The notes beneath the pieces were generated by a model. It was not told where the DNA came from. It searched no databases and was given only the letters and a program-made list of their open reading frames with translations. Of a stretch of 41,642 nucleotides of DNA, positions 17,682 to 25,309 are shown piece by piece. A program made the position numbers and the translations under genes. Position 1 is the stretch's first letter. Each line of letters opens with the position of its first letter. Origin of the DNA: an uncultured bacterium (GTDB lineage Bacteria; Actinomycetota; Coriobacteriia; Coriobacteriales; Coriobacteriaceae). The stretch covers positions 1 to 41,642 of the forward strand of contig CAJMOP010000005.1 in NCBI GenBank assembly GCA_905215115.1, read 5' to 3'.

Positions 17682-17921
17682 ACCCCGTGGACAAAAAATG
17701 GCAAATATGAGTACTGTCACTTTTTTGGTAACAGCCAAAACTGCCCCAAACGACGTCTTTGCGGCCTAGATATGCCTTCAAATTGATCAAAACGCCCGGT
17801 AGCATGCTTCTGCGTGCCAACGTTAATGAACATATTTACTGTTGTGTCTAATATCTTATAAGGTCGATATGATACTAAGCTAGCAACAGTACTCATATTT
17901 GCCATTTTTTGTCCACGGGGT
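17682..17921. mobile_element. MITE-like element with 36-bp perfect terminal inverted repeats
   Basis: 240 bp bounded by ACCCCGTGGACAAAAAATGG... at 17682-17717 and its exact complement at 17886-17921. The interior is A+T-rich compared with flanking DNA and encodes no transposase. No clear target-site duplication is seen (left flank ends CCATCCAG, right flank begins ATGCCGCAG). It sits between the exporter terminator and the aroF promoter. Mobilisation by a transposase elsewhere is inferred. Confidence 0.75.
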
Positions 17922-17981
17922 ATGCCGCAGAAGATCCAACTTGCTCCAGCATGTCGTACGCCGGTCCCCCCTTCCGGCGAG

Positions 17982-18037
17982 TGCCGACATTTCCCCAGAT
18001 AAAACCGACCAAAATAAACCTGTCCCTTTTCGGCAGG
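17982..18037 (-). repeat. Partial copy of the GGGACAGG repeat
   Basis: On the minus strand this matches the first ~55 bp of the 231-bp repeats at 19591-19821 and 27680-27911 (AAAAGGGACAGGTTTATTTT and then GGTTTTATCTGGG). After that it diverges into a different hairpin (GCCGG...CCGGC). It lies directly upstream of the aroF promoter. Confidence 0.7.
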
Positions 18038-18043
18038 TTTCGC

Positions 18044-18072
18044 TTGCACTTTAGCGTGCGACAGCGGATAAT
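18044..18072 (+). promoter_or_regulatory. Promoter of the DAHP synthase gene
   Basis: TTGCAC (18044-18049), 17-bp spacer, GATAAT (18067-18072). The expected start of transcription near 18079 gives a ~50-nt leader to the ATG at 18129, with no room for a T-box or long attenuator. Confidence 0.55.
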
Positions 18073-18128
18073 GCCGAGCATTCGAGAATTCGCCAATTGT
18101 TGCTGTTAATTGATAAAGGAGGCCCCGT

Positions 18129-19160
18129 ATGGCCATGGAATTCAAACGCAGGCTGCCGATCCCCATGGAGATCCGCGAGGAAATGCCGCTTTCCGCCGAG
18201 CTTACTGCCAAGAAGCAGGCATTCGATGCCGAGGTCGCCAAGGTCTTTACCGGCGAGGACGCACGCAAGGTGCTCATCATTGGCCCGTGCTCTGCCGATC
18301 GCGAGGACTCGGTGCTCGAGTACATGAACCGCCTGGCCAAAACCGCCGAGGAGGTCAAGGACAGGCTCATCATCATCCCGCGTGTTTACACCAACAAGCC
18401 GCGCACCAAGGGCACCGGCTACAAGGGCCTGCTGCACAACCCCGACCCCGAGGCGCCCGATGACCTGCTCGAAGGCGTTAAGGCCATCCGCCACATGCAC
18501 CTGCGTGTCATCGAGGAGACCGGCTTCTTTACCGCCGATGAGATGCTCTACCCGTCGAACTACCAGTACCTCGTCGACCTGCTGAGCTATGTTGCCGTGG
18601 GCGCGCGCTCGGTCGAAAACCAGGAGCATCGCCTGGTGTCGAGCGGCATTTCGGTGCCCGTAGGCATGAAGAATCCCACTGCCGGCTCTACCACCGTTAT
18701 GCTCAACTCCATTTACGCCGCGCAGGCGCACCAGAGCTTCATCTTCCGCAACTGGGAGGTCGAGTGCGACGGCAACCCGCTCGCGCACGCCGTTATGCGC
18801 GGCTACATCGGCCTCGATGGGCGCACCTACCCCAACTACCACTACGAGCACCTCGAGCGCCTGGCTGAGCGCTACACCGAGCACGCCGGCTACGCCAACC
18901 CAGCGGCGGTCATCGACTGCAACCACGACAACTCGGGCAAGCGACCTCTTGAGCAGTATCGTATTTGCAAGGAGGTGCTCGACAGCTGCCGCCGCAACGA
19001 GTCCATCTCCAAGCTGGTCAAGGGCTTTATGATCGAGTCCTACCTGGAGGATGGCAACCAGCCGGTCGACGGCGGCGTCTTTGGCAAGTCGATCACCGAC
19101 CCGTGCCTAGGCTGGGAAAAGACCGACTACCTCATCCACGAGATCGCAGAGCGTATTTAG
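18129..19160 (+). CDS. aroF: 3-deoxy-7-phosphoheptulonate synthase (class I DAHP synthase)
   Basis: A 343-aa enzyme that condenses phosphoenolpyruvate and erythrose-4-phosphate in the first step of the shikimate pathway. Type I-alpha motifs are present: IGPCSADRED at about residue 56, the KPRTKGTGYKG loop, the AVGARSVENQEHR segment and the metal-binding IDCNHDNSGK (C and H). The C-terminal VFGKSITDPCLGWEKTD is also typical. The length equals AroF/G/H enzymes of enteric bacteria, whose N-terminal region forms the aromatic amino acid feedback site. The ATG follows AAAGGAGG. The gene stands alone with its own promoter and terminator. Confidence 0.95.
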   Translation: MAMEFKRRLPIPMEIREEMPLSAELTAKKQAFDAEVAKVFTGEDARKVLIIGPCSADREDSVLEYMNRLAKTAEEVKDRLIIIPRVYTNKPRTKGTGYKGLLHNPDPEAPDDLLEGVKAIRHMHLRVIEETGFFTADEMLYPSNYQYLVDLLSYVAVGARSVENQEHRLVSSGISVPVGMKNPTAGSTTVMLNSIYAAQAHQSFIFRNWEVECDGNPLAHAVMRGYIGLDGRTYPNYHYEHLERLAERYTEHAGYANPAAVIDCNHDNSGKRPLEQYRICKEVLDSCRRNESISKLVKGFMIESYLEDGNQPVDGGVFGKSITDPCLGWEKTDYLIHEIAERI

Positions 19161-19199
19161 TTACGTGAGCCGCATTTGGACAATCTGACGTTCAACTTC

Positions 19200-19232
19200 A
19201 AGGGCGCGACCAGAAGGTCAGCGCCCTTTCGT
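19200..19232 (+). terminator. Intrinsic terminator of the DAHP synthase gene
   Basis: AAGGGCGC-13 nt-GCGCCCTT followed by TCGTTTC, 39 bp past the stop. Confidence 0.75.
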
Positions 19233-19355
19233 TTCACGTCACCTTGCCCCAAATGCGACCCATTCGCTGTCCGTCCTCTACCTGCGGCGTTGTCTTGCTC
19301 CGGATGCGGCAGTTGGGGACGTTCCTTTTTTTGCCGGCAGTCTGGGACATTCCTT

Positions 19356-19419
19356 GGGGTAGTCGTTGGGGACGCTCTTGTTTGACTAGTCGTTTAAGAA
19401 CGTCCCCAATGACTACCCC
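19356..19419. repeat. 64-bp near-perfect palindrome with GGGGACG arms
   Basis: Arms 19356-19374 and 19401-19419 match at 18 of 19 positions. The internal part is also roughly self-complementary around ACTAGT. Just upstream, TTGGGGACGTTCC and TGGGACATTCC repeat the same GGGAC core. This looks like a REP-type palindromic repeat; the name is inference. Confidence 0.7.
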
Positions 19420-19590
19420 TCGCGTATCGTATGCGCGCCGGGCTTCGGAGGCCAGGCGCACTCTGTTAAACATGCCCTCGGGGCGCACATTTCCTTTCGA
19501 GTCGATCATACAAGCCCCCAATCCGTTCGGTTTCCCCAGATTGTGAGCCCGCACACCCAAGTCGCCCATCCCGCCGTTCAGCTGAAACCA
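19420..19590 (-). other. Unidentified segment between repeats, open on the minus strand
   Basis: 171 bp between the palindrome and the 231-bp repeat. On the minus strand it reads without stops as LNGGMGDLGVRAHNLGKPNG and onward to FNRVRLASEARRAYDTRG. I do not recognise it. It may be a remnant of a gene, or an internal part of a composite repeat whose outer parts are the flanking repeats. No start codon with a ribosome-binding site is visible. Confidence 0.3.
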
Positions 19591-19821
19591 CCTGCCAAAA
19601 AGGGACAGGTTTATTTTGGTAGGTTTTATCTGGGCAAACGCCAGCCGCCGCGAGGGAGCGGCCTTCCCTCGCGGCGGTCTTCTAGCAGTAAAACCAAGTG
19701 AGTAGACTTTTTGCAGGAGACCAAGCATGCCCCAAAACGCCGCGGCTCTGACCTGCGGTTTTATCAATCATTTGTCACGATGTGCTCGGTAAGTTCAAAA
19801 AAGTCTACTCACTTGCATCTG
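19591..19821 (+). repeat. 231-bp intergenic repeat, copy R1
   Basis: Collinear with copy R2 at 27680-27911, about 85 percent identical by eye. In order: the CCAAAAAGGGACAGGTTTAT block, a 13-bp perfect hairpin (19645-19657 with 19665-19677), then a large inverted repeat CAAGTGAGTAGACTTTTT / AAAAAGTCTACTCACTTG (19695-19712, 19798-19815). Both copies end in GCATCTG. No coding capacity is supported. Confidence 0.85.
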
Positions 19822-19925
19822 CCCATCACCTTTGTGGTGGTTTGGAGCTCTCCGCGGCGGGATGCTAGACTGGCGGCGTATACATTCGCGCCAAAACACG
19901 GGTCGCATGCAAGAAAGGAGATGCC

Positions 19926-20117
19926 ATGGCGCCTATCGCACCTCTCAAGATGCTCGTCGCTCCTGCCGCTAAGGCCATCGCCCGCCTGAGCGACTCACTC
20001 ACCTACGACGATATCCCCTGCGTTGTCGACGAGCGCCCGGACGGCTGTCCGTACCTGGGCCACGTTCCCTACTTTGCGCCTAAGCTCGCTTCTGATCCCG
20101 AGCACTGCGAGCAGTAA
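19926..20117 (+). CDS. Small hypothetical protein (63 aa)
   Basis: A 63-aa frame, MAPIAPLKMLVAPAAKAIAR then LSDSLTYDDIPCVVDERPDG, ending PEHCEQ. I recognise no domain. It has a good ribosome-binding site (AAAGGAG, 5 nt before the ATG) and a plausible upstream A+T-rich hexamer (TATACAT), and its codon use resembles neighbouring genes. The mix of a short alanine-rich N-terminus, an acidic middle and two cysteines (one in DGCPYLGHVPYF) could suit a small metal- or partner-binding protein, but nothing supports a specific role. It is convergent with the APC transporter gene that ends 36 bp downstream. Confidence 0.55.
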   Translation: MAPIAPLKMLVAPAAKAIARLSDSLTYDDIPCVVDERPDGCPYLGHVPYFAPKLASDPEHCEQ

Positions 20118-20152
20118 TCCAAGACACAGCAAGCGCTGCGCAACTCGCGGCG

Positions 20153-21562
20153 CTACTGTTTTGGTGCAAAGAAACCTGATTCCCTTGCACCAACGCCGGG
20201 ATTGTCGACGCTGCGGCCGCGGCGCGATATGAGGCGCGAAACCTCGCCCAGCAACACGCCGATCACCACACCCATGAGAATGGGCATCTTTGCCATCTCG
20301 GCAGGTGAGCTGTTGAGCGGCACAATCGTAGCAACAATCGAAAGCACGAGCTCCACCACGGGAATCGCAAGCGCCACCGCGAGCATCTTGCCCTCGAAAG
20401 GCGCACGGAACACACGCGGGCGACCGTCGTATTTGCGCAGACGCCAAAACGCCGGGAACATCGGGATATAGCTCATGAGCAGAAAGACGACGTTCATCGA
20501 GAAGAAGACCCAAAAGACGTCGGAACCCTCACCCAGCGGAATCTGGAGCAGCAGCACCAGGCTGGCAAAACAGCCGTTAATGAGCGCCGAGCCGTTGGGC
20601 ATGCCGGTCTTTTTGGACACCAACGCAAAGGGACGCGGCATGTTGCCATGGCGCGCGGCATAGCTCGCTACGTTGTTGACGCCAAAGCTCCAGCAGATCA
20701 TATTGGCGAACAGCGTCACCAAAAAGGCCACGCCCACGACCATCGTCAGCGGGTGGGTGCGCCCCACCATAGCGGCGACTGCGTCCACAATGCCCGAATC
20801 GAGTGAAAGCTGCTCGGTGGGAACCGCGGCTCCAATGCCAATGCCGCAAATGATGTAAATTGTCGCAATGGCCACGCCACCGGCAATAACCGCCTTGGGG
20901 ATATCGCGCGACGGGTTCTTCATCGTGCTGGCAAAGGTCGCGACCACTTCGAAGCCCATAAAGTTGAACAGGATAATCGATAGGTACGTCAACGAATTGG
21001 TGTCGCCCAGATCTGGAATGAAGGTCTTAAACGACATCTCGTTGGCAAAGCCGTTATTGCAGGCAAACCAAATGCCGACGATTCCCACCACAGCGGTAAT
21101 GAGTACCTTGATGACGGCGCCGCCGTCCATAACCCAATCGGCCTCCGCCACCGGCTGCATTGCCATGACCGTGACGCCCCACACAAAGGCAATCTCGATG
21201 GCAATTCGGATCCCGAGTGAAAACTCGATACCCCACACCGCATTAATGACACTGGGGAACATGCAGGCGATACTTGCCACCCACAGCGGAAAGTTGACCC
21301 AGTAGCACCAGGAACAGCGGGCACCCCAACGGTCACCCAAGCCCAGACGTACCCAGTCGTACAGGCCGCCCTCGGAATCGAACGCCGTGCTCAGCTCGGC
21401 CACCACCAGGCCATAGGGAAGCAAAAACGTAATGATAAGGAAGATCCACCAGAAGAACTGCACGTTACCCATGGCAGATGCCGGAGCCGCCGCCTCAATG
21501 GTAAAGACAACGCAGATAACCGAGAGGATGACCTCGAACAGGGAGAACTTTTTACCTGCCAC
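20153..21562 (-). CDS. APC-family amino acid/polyamine transporter (first paralogue)
   Basis: A 469-aa membrane protein with about twelve hydrophobic segments, of the glutamate:GABA antiporter/agmatine:putrescine antiporter branch of the APC superfamily. The N-terminal SVICVVFTIEAAAPASAMGN and the segment FDSEGGLYDWVRLGLGDRWG are typical. It is clearly paralogous to the transporter at 23737-25176 (shared FNFMGFEV, MPNG, SYIPMFPAF blocks). The start is a GTG at 21562 after GGGGGAG. A structured leader and a short upstream frame precede it. It lies downstream of the agmatine cluster but is separated from it by two terminators, so it is probably transcribed on its own. The substrate is unknown; an amine or amino acid exchange related to acid tolerance is plausible. 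Confidence 0.85.
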   Translation of the reverse strand: MAGKKFSLFEVILSVICVVFTIEAAAPASAMGNVQFFWWIFLIITFLLPYGLVVAELSTAFDSEGGLYDWVRLGLGDRWGARCSWCYWVNFPLWVASIACMFPSVINAVWGIEFSLGIRIAIEIAFVWGVTVMAMQPVAEADWVMDGGAVIKVLITAVVGIVGIWFACNNGFANEMSFKTFIPDLGDTNSLTYLSIILFNFMGFEVVATFASTMKNPSRDIPKAVIAGGVAIATIYIICGIGIGAAVPTEQLSLDSGIVDAVAAMVGRTHPLTMVVGVAFLVTLFANMICWSFGVNNVASYAARHGNMPRPFALVSKKTGMPNGSALINGCFASLVLLLQIPLGEGSDVFWVFFSMNVVFLLMSYIPMFPAFWRLRKYDGRPRVFRAPFEGKMLAVALAIPVVELVLSIVATIVPLNSSPAEMAKMPILMGVVIGVLLGEVSRLISRRGRSVDNPGVGARESGFFAPKQ

Positions 21563-21734
21563 GGCACGCTCCCCCTACAGCAAAAAGGATGGCATCTGTA
21601 CCGAAGGCGCAGCCCAAGGTAGGGTTGCAGGCCGCGTCACCGGTACAGGTGCCATCCCAAAGAGAGGAGAGGATGCAGATGTTGGACCAACGCTCGCGGA
21701 ACAGACGCGTGTAGATGACGATACGCTGGTACAT
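21552..21734 (-). CDS. Short upstream frame, possible leader peptide (60 aa)
   Basis: ATG at 21734 with GGAG 5 nt upstream. It begins MYQRIVIYTRLFRERW (four Arg in the first 16 residues) and runs through the terminator-like hairpin to a TAA that overlaps the transporter start by 11 bp. The later part is Cys- and Gly-rich. It could be a leader peptide whose translation couples to the transporter, or a chance frame. Confidence 0.3.
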   Translation of the reverse strand: MYQRIVIYTRLFRERWSNICILSSLWDGTCTGDAACNPTLGCAFGTDAILFAVGGACRGR

Positions 21735-21859
21735 AGATACTCCGATCAAAACGGCCGCGTTCGCGACCGGAAACTTTCGGCAATTGAAGACGCGTCTGAC
21801 CTGGGAAATTCAAGCGAACAATTGGCCTAACCCGCAAAAAATCCCAGGCCAGACGCGTA
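21582..21859 (-). promoter_or_regulatory. Structured leader with alternative pairings upstream of the APC transporter
   Basis: Reading the minus strand: segment 1 at 21858-21842, its complement segment 2 at 21806-21790 (17 bp, one wobble), then segment 3 at 21710-21702 repeating ACGCGTCTG. Segment 2 can pair with either 1 or 3. A 17-bp stem (21641-21657 with 21587-21603, one mismatch) followed by CCTTTTTGC then lies just before the transporter ribosome-binding site. This layout fits a transcription attenuator. I match it to no known riboswitch class. Confidence 0.45.
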
Positions 21860-21870
21860 CTCAATCAAAG

Positions 21871-21906
21871 AAAAAAGGCACTCCGATGTGGAGGCGACGA
21901 AGTGCC
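21871..21906 (-). terminator. Intrinsic terminator (distal of two) after the agmatine operon
   Basis: Minus strand GGCACT...AGTGCC followed by TTTTTT (21871-21876). Confidence 0.75.
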
Positions 21907-21913
21907 CAAAGAA

Positions 21914-21962
21914 AACCCAACCGACCAATCAGGTAGCCCCTGTCCGATTGATCGGCTGGGTT
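21914..21962 (-). terminator. Intrinsic terminator (proximal of two) after the agmatine operon
   Basis: 17-bp stem (21914-21930 with 21946-21962) followed by TTTTC on the minus strand. The two non-Watson-Crick positions are G-U pairs in minus-strand RNA but A-C in plus-strand RNA, which fits action on the aguA transcript. Confidence 0.8.
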
Positions 21963-21964
21963 TT

Positions 21965-22163
21965 CGAGGTGCCTCAGGTCGCCGCGAAAGAGGAGCGAAG
22001 CGTACTTTGGTACGCGAGCGACGGTTTGAGCGGCGAGATGGGGTGCCTCGGAAAGCCAGACGTTTACTCGGCGTGCTCAGGTGCGCCAGATTGGCGCGAA
22101 CGAGGAGCGTAGCGTACTGACGCTACGTAAGCGACGAGTGAACGCCAAGGTGGCGTGCCTGAG
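21965..22163. repeat. Two tandem hairpin repeats after aguA (units A and B)
   Basis: Unit A (21965-22050) and unit B (22077-22163) share the pattern GAGGAGCG-A/T-AGCGTAC...AGCGACG. In A the tip is GCGTAC-TTTG-GTACGC, in B GTAGCGT-ACTG-ACGCTAC. Each has complementary outer ends (CGAGG/CCTCG; CTCAGG/CCTGAG). A related unit C lies at 23633-23737. Unit B abuts the aguA stop. Confidence 0.7.
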
Positions 22164-23369
22164 TTACGCCGAGGGCTCCTGCTGCGTAATGCAGTGGATA
22201 TTGCCGCCGCCGAAGACGACCTGCTCGGACTGAACGCCGACGCACTTGTAGACGCCCTCGCCCCAGACCTCGTCATAGATCTTCTGGAGCGTGTCAACGG
22301 CCAGCTGGTCGTTCTCGTCGCCGTACTGCGGGACGATAACGCCGTGGTTGGTGACAAGGTAGTTCATGTAGGAGGCGATCAGCGGCTCGTCGGGAACGCG
22401 CGGCTCGGCGTTCTCGTCGGCGTCGATGGTGTCGCAGGAAGCCTGGTCCATGAACAGCGGGTTCACGGGCATGCAGAGCTTGTAGACCTTCATCTTGCGG
22501 CCCTTGGCGTCAACGGCGTTGGAGAGGGTCTCGTAGGCAGCGTGGCACTGCTCGTAGAACGGATACTCGGGATCGTCGGTCCAGATGCAGGCCATGACGC
22601 CCGGGGCGATGAACGTGGCGACGTCATCGATGTGGCCGTTGGTCTCCTCGGGGTCGATGCCCTCCTTGACCCAGATGACCTTCTCGACACCCAGGTAATC
22701 CTTGAGGTGCTCGTCCATGTAGGCGCGAAGCTCCTCGCTCCAGGGCTCAAACTTCTTGTGGTACTTGGGCCAGATGGACTCGGGATCCTCTTCCTCCTCG
22801 AGCACCGCAGAGCAGGTGCGGCCCGGGGAAAGCAGGCACTGGTCGGTAACGACAAGGGTGCCCTCGCCGTCGACGGTGATGGAGCCGCCCTCGAGGATCA
22901 TGTCGTCGGGACGATAGCGACGGCAGCCGGAGAGCTCAGCCATCTTAAGGGCGATCTGCTCGTCCTTGTCCCACGGGAAATAGAGGCCGTCGACGAGGCC
23001 GCCGTAGGCGTTGAAGTGCCAGTGGTTGGCGCGCTTCTCGCCCTTGCCGTTGATGACGTAGGTGGCGGCGGTGTCGCGGAACCAGGCGTCGTCGGTGGTC
23101 ATCTCGATGACGGTGACGTTCTCGTCGTTCTCGAAGACGGCCTTGCAATTGGCATAGTCGACCTGGTTGGCGCACATATAGACCGGGGTGAACTCGGAGA
23201 TGGCGCGGGCGATGGCAGCATACTGCTTCTGAGCAGGCTTGGCGCCGTGGGCCCAGGTGTCGGTGCGGTGGGGCCAGCCCATCCACACGCGATCCTGCGG
23301 GGCGAACTCGGCGGGCATGAAGAAGCCGTCGGCCTTGGGGGTGGACTCGGACTCGGTGATCGTACGCAT
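22164..23369 (-). CDS. aguA: Agmatine deiminase
   Basis: A 401-aa enzyme of the guanidino-group-modifying family. It converts agmatine to N-carbamoylputrescine and ammonia. Typical motifs: FFMPAEFAPQDRVWMGWPHR at the N-terminus, the DDAWFRDTAATYVI segment (substrate Asp), ILEGGSITVDGEG, NGHIDDVATF (catalytic His), and FGGGNIHCITQQ with the catalytic Cys near the C-terminus. The ATG at 23369 follows GGAGGAAATCTT; a longer upstream frame has no such site. It is the last gene of ptcA-aguD-aguA, followed by two terminators. The 367-bp gap to aguD contains hairpins, so expression may differ from the genes upstream. Confidence 0.95.
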   Translation of the reverse strand: MRTITESESTPKADGFFMPAEFAPQDRVWMGWPHRTDTWAHGAKPAQKQYAAIARAISEFTPVYMCANQVDYANCKAVFENDENVTVIEMTTDDAWFRDTAATYVINGKGEKRANHWHFNAYGGLVDGLYFPWDKDEQIALKMAELSGCRRYRPDDMILEGGSITVDGEGTLVVTDQCLLSPGRTCSAVLEEEEDPESIWPKYHKKFEPWSEELRAYMDEHLKDYLGVEKVIWVKEGIDPEETNGHIDDVATFIAPGVMACIWTDDPEYPFYEQCHAAYETLSNAVDAKGRKMKVYKLCMPVNPLFMDQASCDTIDADENAEPRVPDEPLIASYMNYLVTNHGVIVPQYGDENDQLAVDTLQKIYDEVWGEGVYKCVGVQSEQVVFGGGNIHCITQQEPSA

Positions 23370-23737
23370 AAGATTTCCTCCAAATCGAACGATCGTTTGC
23401 CGCGGGCGGGTTACCCGCAGCCTAAAACCAAGAGATGGTAGGCGCCCGTTCCCCGGCAAAGGTCGGGGCGCCCGGCGCCGGTTTTCACGGAGTCGCACCG
23501 GCAAGCGACGACGTAACCCGGTGCGCGGAGACAGAACGCACGAAGGATACGGAAGAGAGATTGGGGTGGGCGGTGGTTACCGGAGCAATAGCTCACACCC
23601 ACCCCAGGGAATGGTTAGCAAACCTGTCGCTTGAGCACGCCTCCAAAGAGGCCGGAGTGCCCAGAGTCGGGAGCGACAAGCCCGACGAAGCGCACGTTGG
23701 TACGCGAGGAGAGTCGGAGTCCCAGAACCGGGTGCTC
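23370..23737. repeat. Hairpin-rich gap between aguD and aguA (includes unit C)
   Basis: This 368-bp gap has no supportable gene. It contains the hairpin TGGGGTGGG...CCCACCCCA (23562-23570 with 23598-23606) and unit C (23633-23737), closed by GAGCAC/GTGCTC, with the ACGAAGCGCAC...GTACGCGA core shared with units A and B. The part nearest aguA is very G+C-rich (GGCGCC/GGGGCG runs near 23440-23480). An internal promoter or processing point is possible. Confidence 0.55.
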
Positions 23738-25176
23738 TAGTTCTCCTCGGCCTCGGCGGCCTCCTCAACGAGACGCTGGGCTGCGAGCTCAGGGGTCAGA
23801 CCCTTGTACTCTTCCTTGCGGCCCTTAGCGCTGACGACGCGGACGACCTCGCCGATGAGCACGAGCACGATGAAGATGACGATCATCGGGACCTTGTCGC
23901 CAATTTCAGCAGCGGAGAACGGAATCAGCGTTGCAACGATGGCAAGAACCAGCTCGATGCAGGGGATGGCGAGCATAACCTTCATCATGGCGCCCTTAAA
24001 CGGGAACGTGAAGATGCGCTCACGGTTCGGGTCGTTCTTACGAAGGTTGAGGAATGCCGGGAACATCGGGATGTAGGTGAGCAGCAGGAAGACGACGGAG
24101 GTGCCGAAGAGCATCCAGAAGACACCGTTGGAGATGGCGTCGATGGGAACGAGCTGCAGGCACAGCACCAGGGAGGCAACGACGGCGTTGACCAGGTTGG
24201 CGCCGTTGGGCATGTCGTCCTCGGAGATCATCGAGGCGAAGACCTTGGGCATGTTGCCGTGCTCGGCAGCGTAGCGAGCGACGGAGTTGACGCCGAAGGA
24301 CCAAGCAGCCATGTTAGCGAACAGGGTGATCAGGAAGGCGATGCAGATGACCTTGAAGATCATGGAGTCGCCCACCATGGTCTGGACTGCGACGATCATG
24401 CCGTAGTCGGGGTCGATGGAGTCGGCCGGCACAGCGGCGCCGATGCCGAAGCCAGCGAACAGGTAGATGACGGCAATAGCCACACCACCGACAATGATAG
24501 CCTTGGGAATATCGCGAGCGGGATCGGCCATGTCATCGGTCATGGTGCAGATGACCTCGAAGCCCATGAAGTTAAAGATGATGATCGACAGATAGCCAAG
24601 AGCGTTGGTGTTGGTGAGTTCGGGCAGGAAGGTGGCAGCGGACATGTCGTTCGCAAAACCGTTCTCCATGGCATACCAAATGCCCAGAGCGCCGACGATA
24701 ACGGCAACGGCGACCTTGATGATAGCGCCTCCGTTAAGGACCCACTCGGAGTCGGCCGCCTTGGAGCGCCCCATAAGGTAGACGATCCACACAAAGGCAA
24801 GTTCGATACCCATCTTGGCGATTAGGTTGAACTCGACGCCAAAGACCATGCCCAGGATGTCGGGGAACATGGTAGCCAGCGAGGCGATCCACAGCGGGTA
24901 GTTGACCCAGTAGTAGTACGAAATGCGGGCGCCCCACTTGTCGCCCAGGCCATCGCGTACCCAGTCGTAAATGCCGCCCTCGCCGTCATAGGTGGTGCCG
25001 AGCTCGGCGACAACCATGCCGTAAGGGAGCAGGAAGGTCAGGATCAGGAAGATCCACCAGAAGAACTGCTGGTTGCCAATGGCAGCAGCAGGTGCGGCGG
25101 CCTCGCAAACGAAGACGACGCAGATGATGGTCGAAATGACCGTCAAGAAGGAAAGCTTTTTCTTTCCGTCGCTCAT
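23737..25176 (-). CDS. aguD: APC-family transporter, probable agmatine/putrescine antiporter
   Basis: A 479-aa membrane protein with about twelve hydrophobic segments, paralogous to the transporter at 20153-21562. It carries the same SFLTVISTIICVVFVCEAAA start and the YDGEGGIYDWVRDGLGDKWG segment. Placement between ptcA and aguA points to exchange of agmatine for putrescine, the AguD role in the agmatine deiminase pathway of lactic acid bacteria. The start ATG follows AAGGAGCTCATC. The C-terminus is acidic (EEAAEAEEN). The gap from ptcA (126 bp) holds a 9-bp hairpin. Substrate is inferred from context; amino acid exchange is the alternative. Confidence 0.85.
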   Translation of the reverse strand: MSDGKKKLSFLTVISTIICVVFVCEAAAPAAAIGNQQFFWWIFLILTFLLPYGMVVAELGTTYDGEGGIYDWVRDGLGDKWGARISYYYWVNYPLWIASLATMFPDILGMVFGVEFNLIAKMGIELAFVWIVYLMGRSKAADSEWVLNGGAIIKVAVAVIVGALGIWYAMENGFANDMSAATFLPELTNTNALGYLSIIIFNFMGFEVICTMTDDMADPARDIPKAIIVGGVAIAVIYLFAGFGIGAAVPADSIDPDYGMIVAVQTMVGDSMIFKVICIAFLITLFANMAAWSFGVNSVARYAAEHGNMPKVFASMISEDDMPNGANLVNAVVASLVLCLQLVPIDAISNGVFWMLFGTSVVFLLLTYIPMFPAFLNLRKNDPNRERIFTFPFKGAMMKVMLAIPCIELVLAIVATLIPFSAAEIGDKVPMIVIFIVLVLIGEVVRVVSAKGRKEEYKGLTPELAAQRLVEEAAEAEEN

Positions 25177-25207
25177 GATGAGCTCCTTCGCTCAGTCTTG
25201 GACAGAT

Positions 25208-25283
25208 CCGAGGCCCTAAGGTATTAAGGCAATTGCTTGGGCCTCGGTGGGCGGGCGACAGGAGACGAGCATCCGCCGCCCGC
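25208..25283 (-). promoter_or_regulatory. Two hairpins between ptcA and aguD
   Basis: CCGAGGCCC...GGGCCTCGG (25208-25216 with 25239-25247, perfect 9 bp) and GCGGGCG...CGCCCGC (25251-25257 with 25277-25283). There is no T-run on the minus strand, so they are more likely RNA-processing or stability structures than terminators. Confidence 0.5.
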
Positions 25284-25309
25284 AAACGTGCTTTTAGAAG
25301 CCTTGAGGC

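Noticed and set aside
17717..18376. Minus-strand frame of 219 codons upstream of aroF
   Set aside because: It crosses the MITE-like element, the GGGACAGG repeat and the 5' part of aroF; the peptide is a mosaic of repeats and antisense.
19234..19767. Minus-strand frame of 177 codons
   Set aside because: It is composed of the translated R1 repeat, the palindromes and the short unexplained segment; no start signal. Only the segment 19420-19590 was kept as an unexplained region.
21640..21660. T-box-like TGGCACC upstream of the APC transporter
   Set aside because: The TGGNACC core lies inside the terminator stem, but the rest of the T-box sequence and a stem I with specifier loop are not visible.
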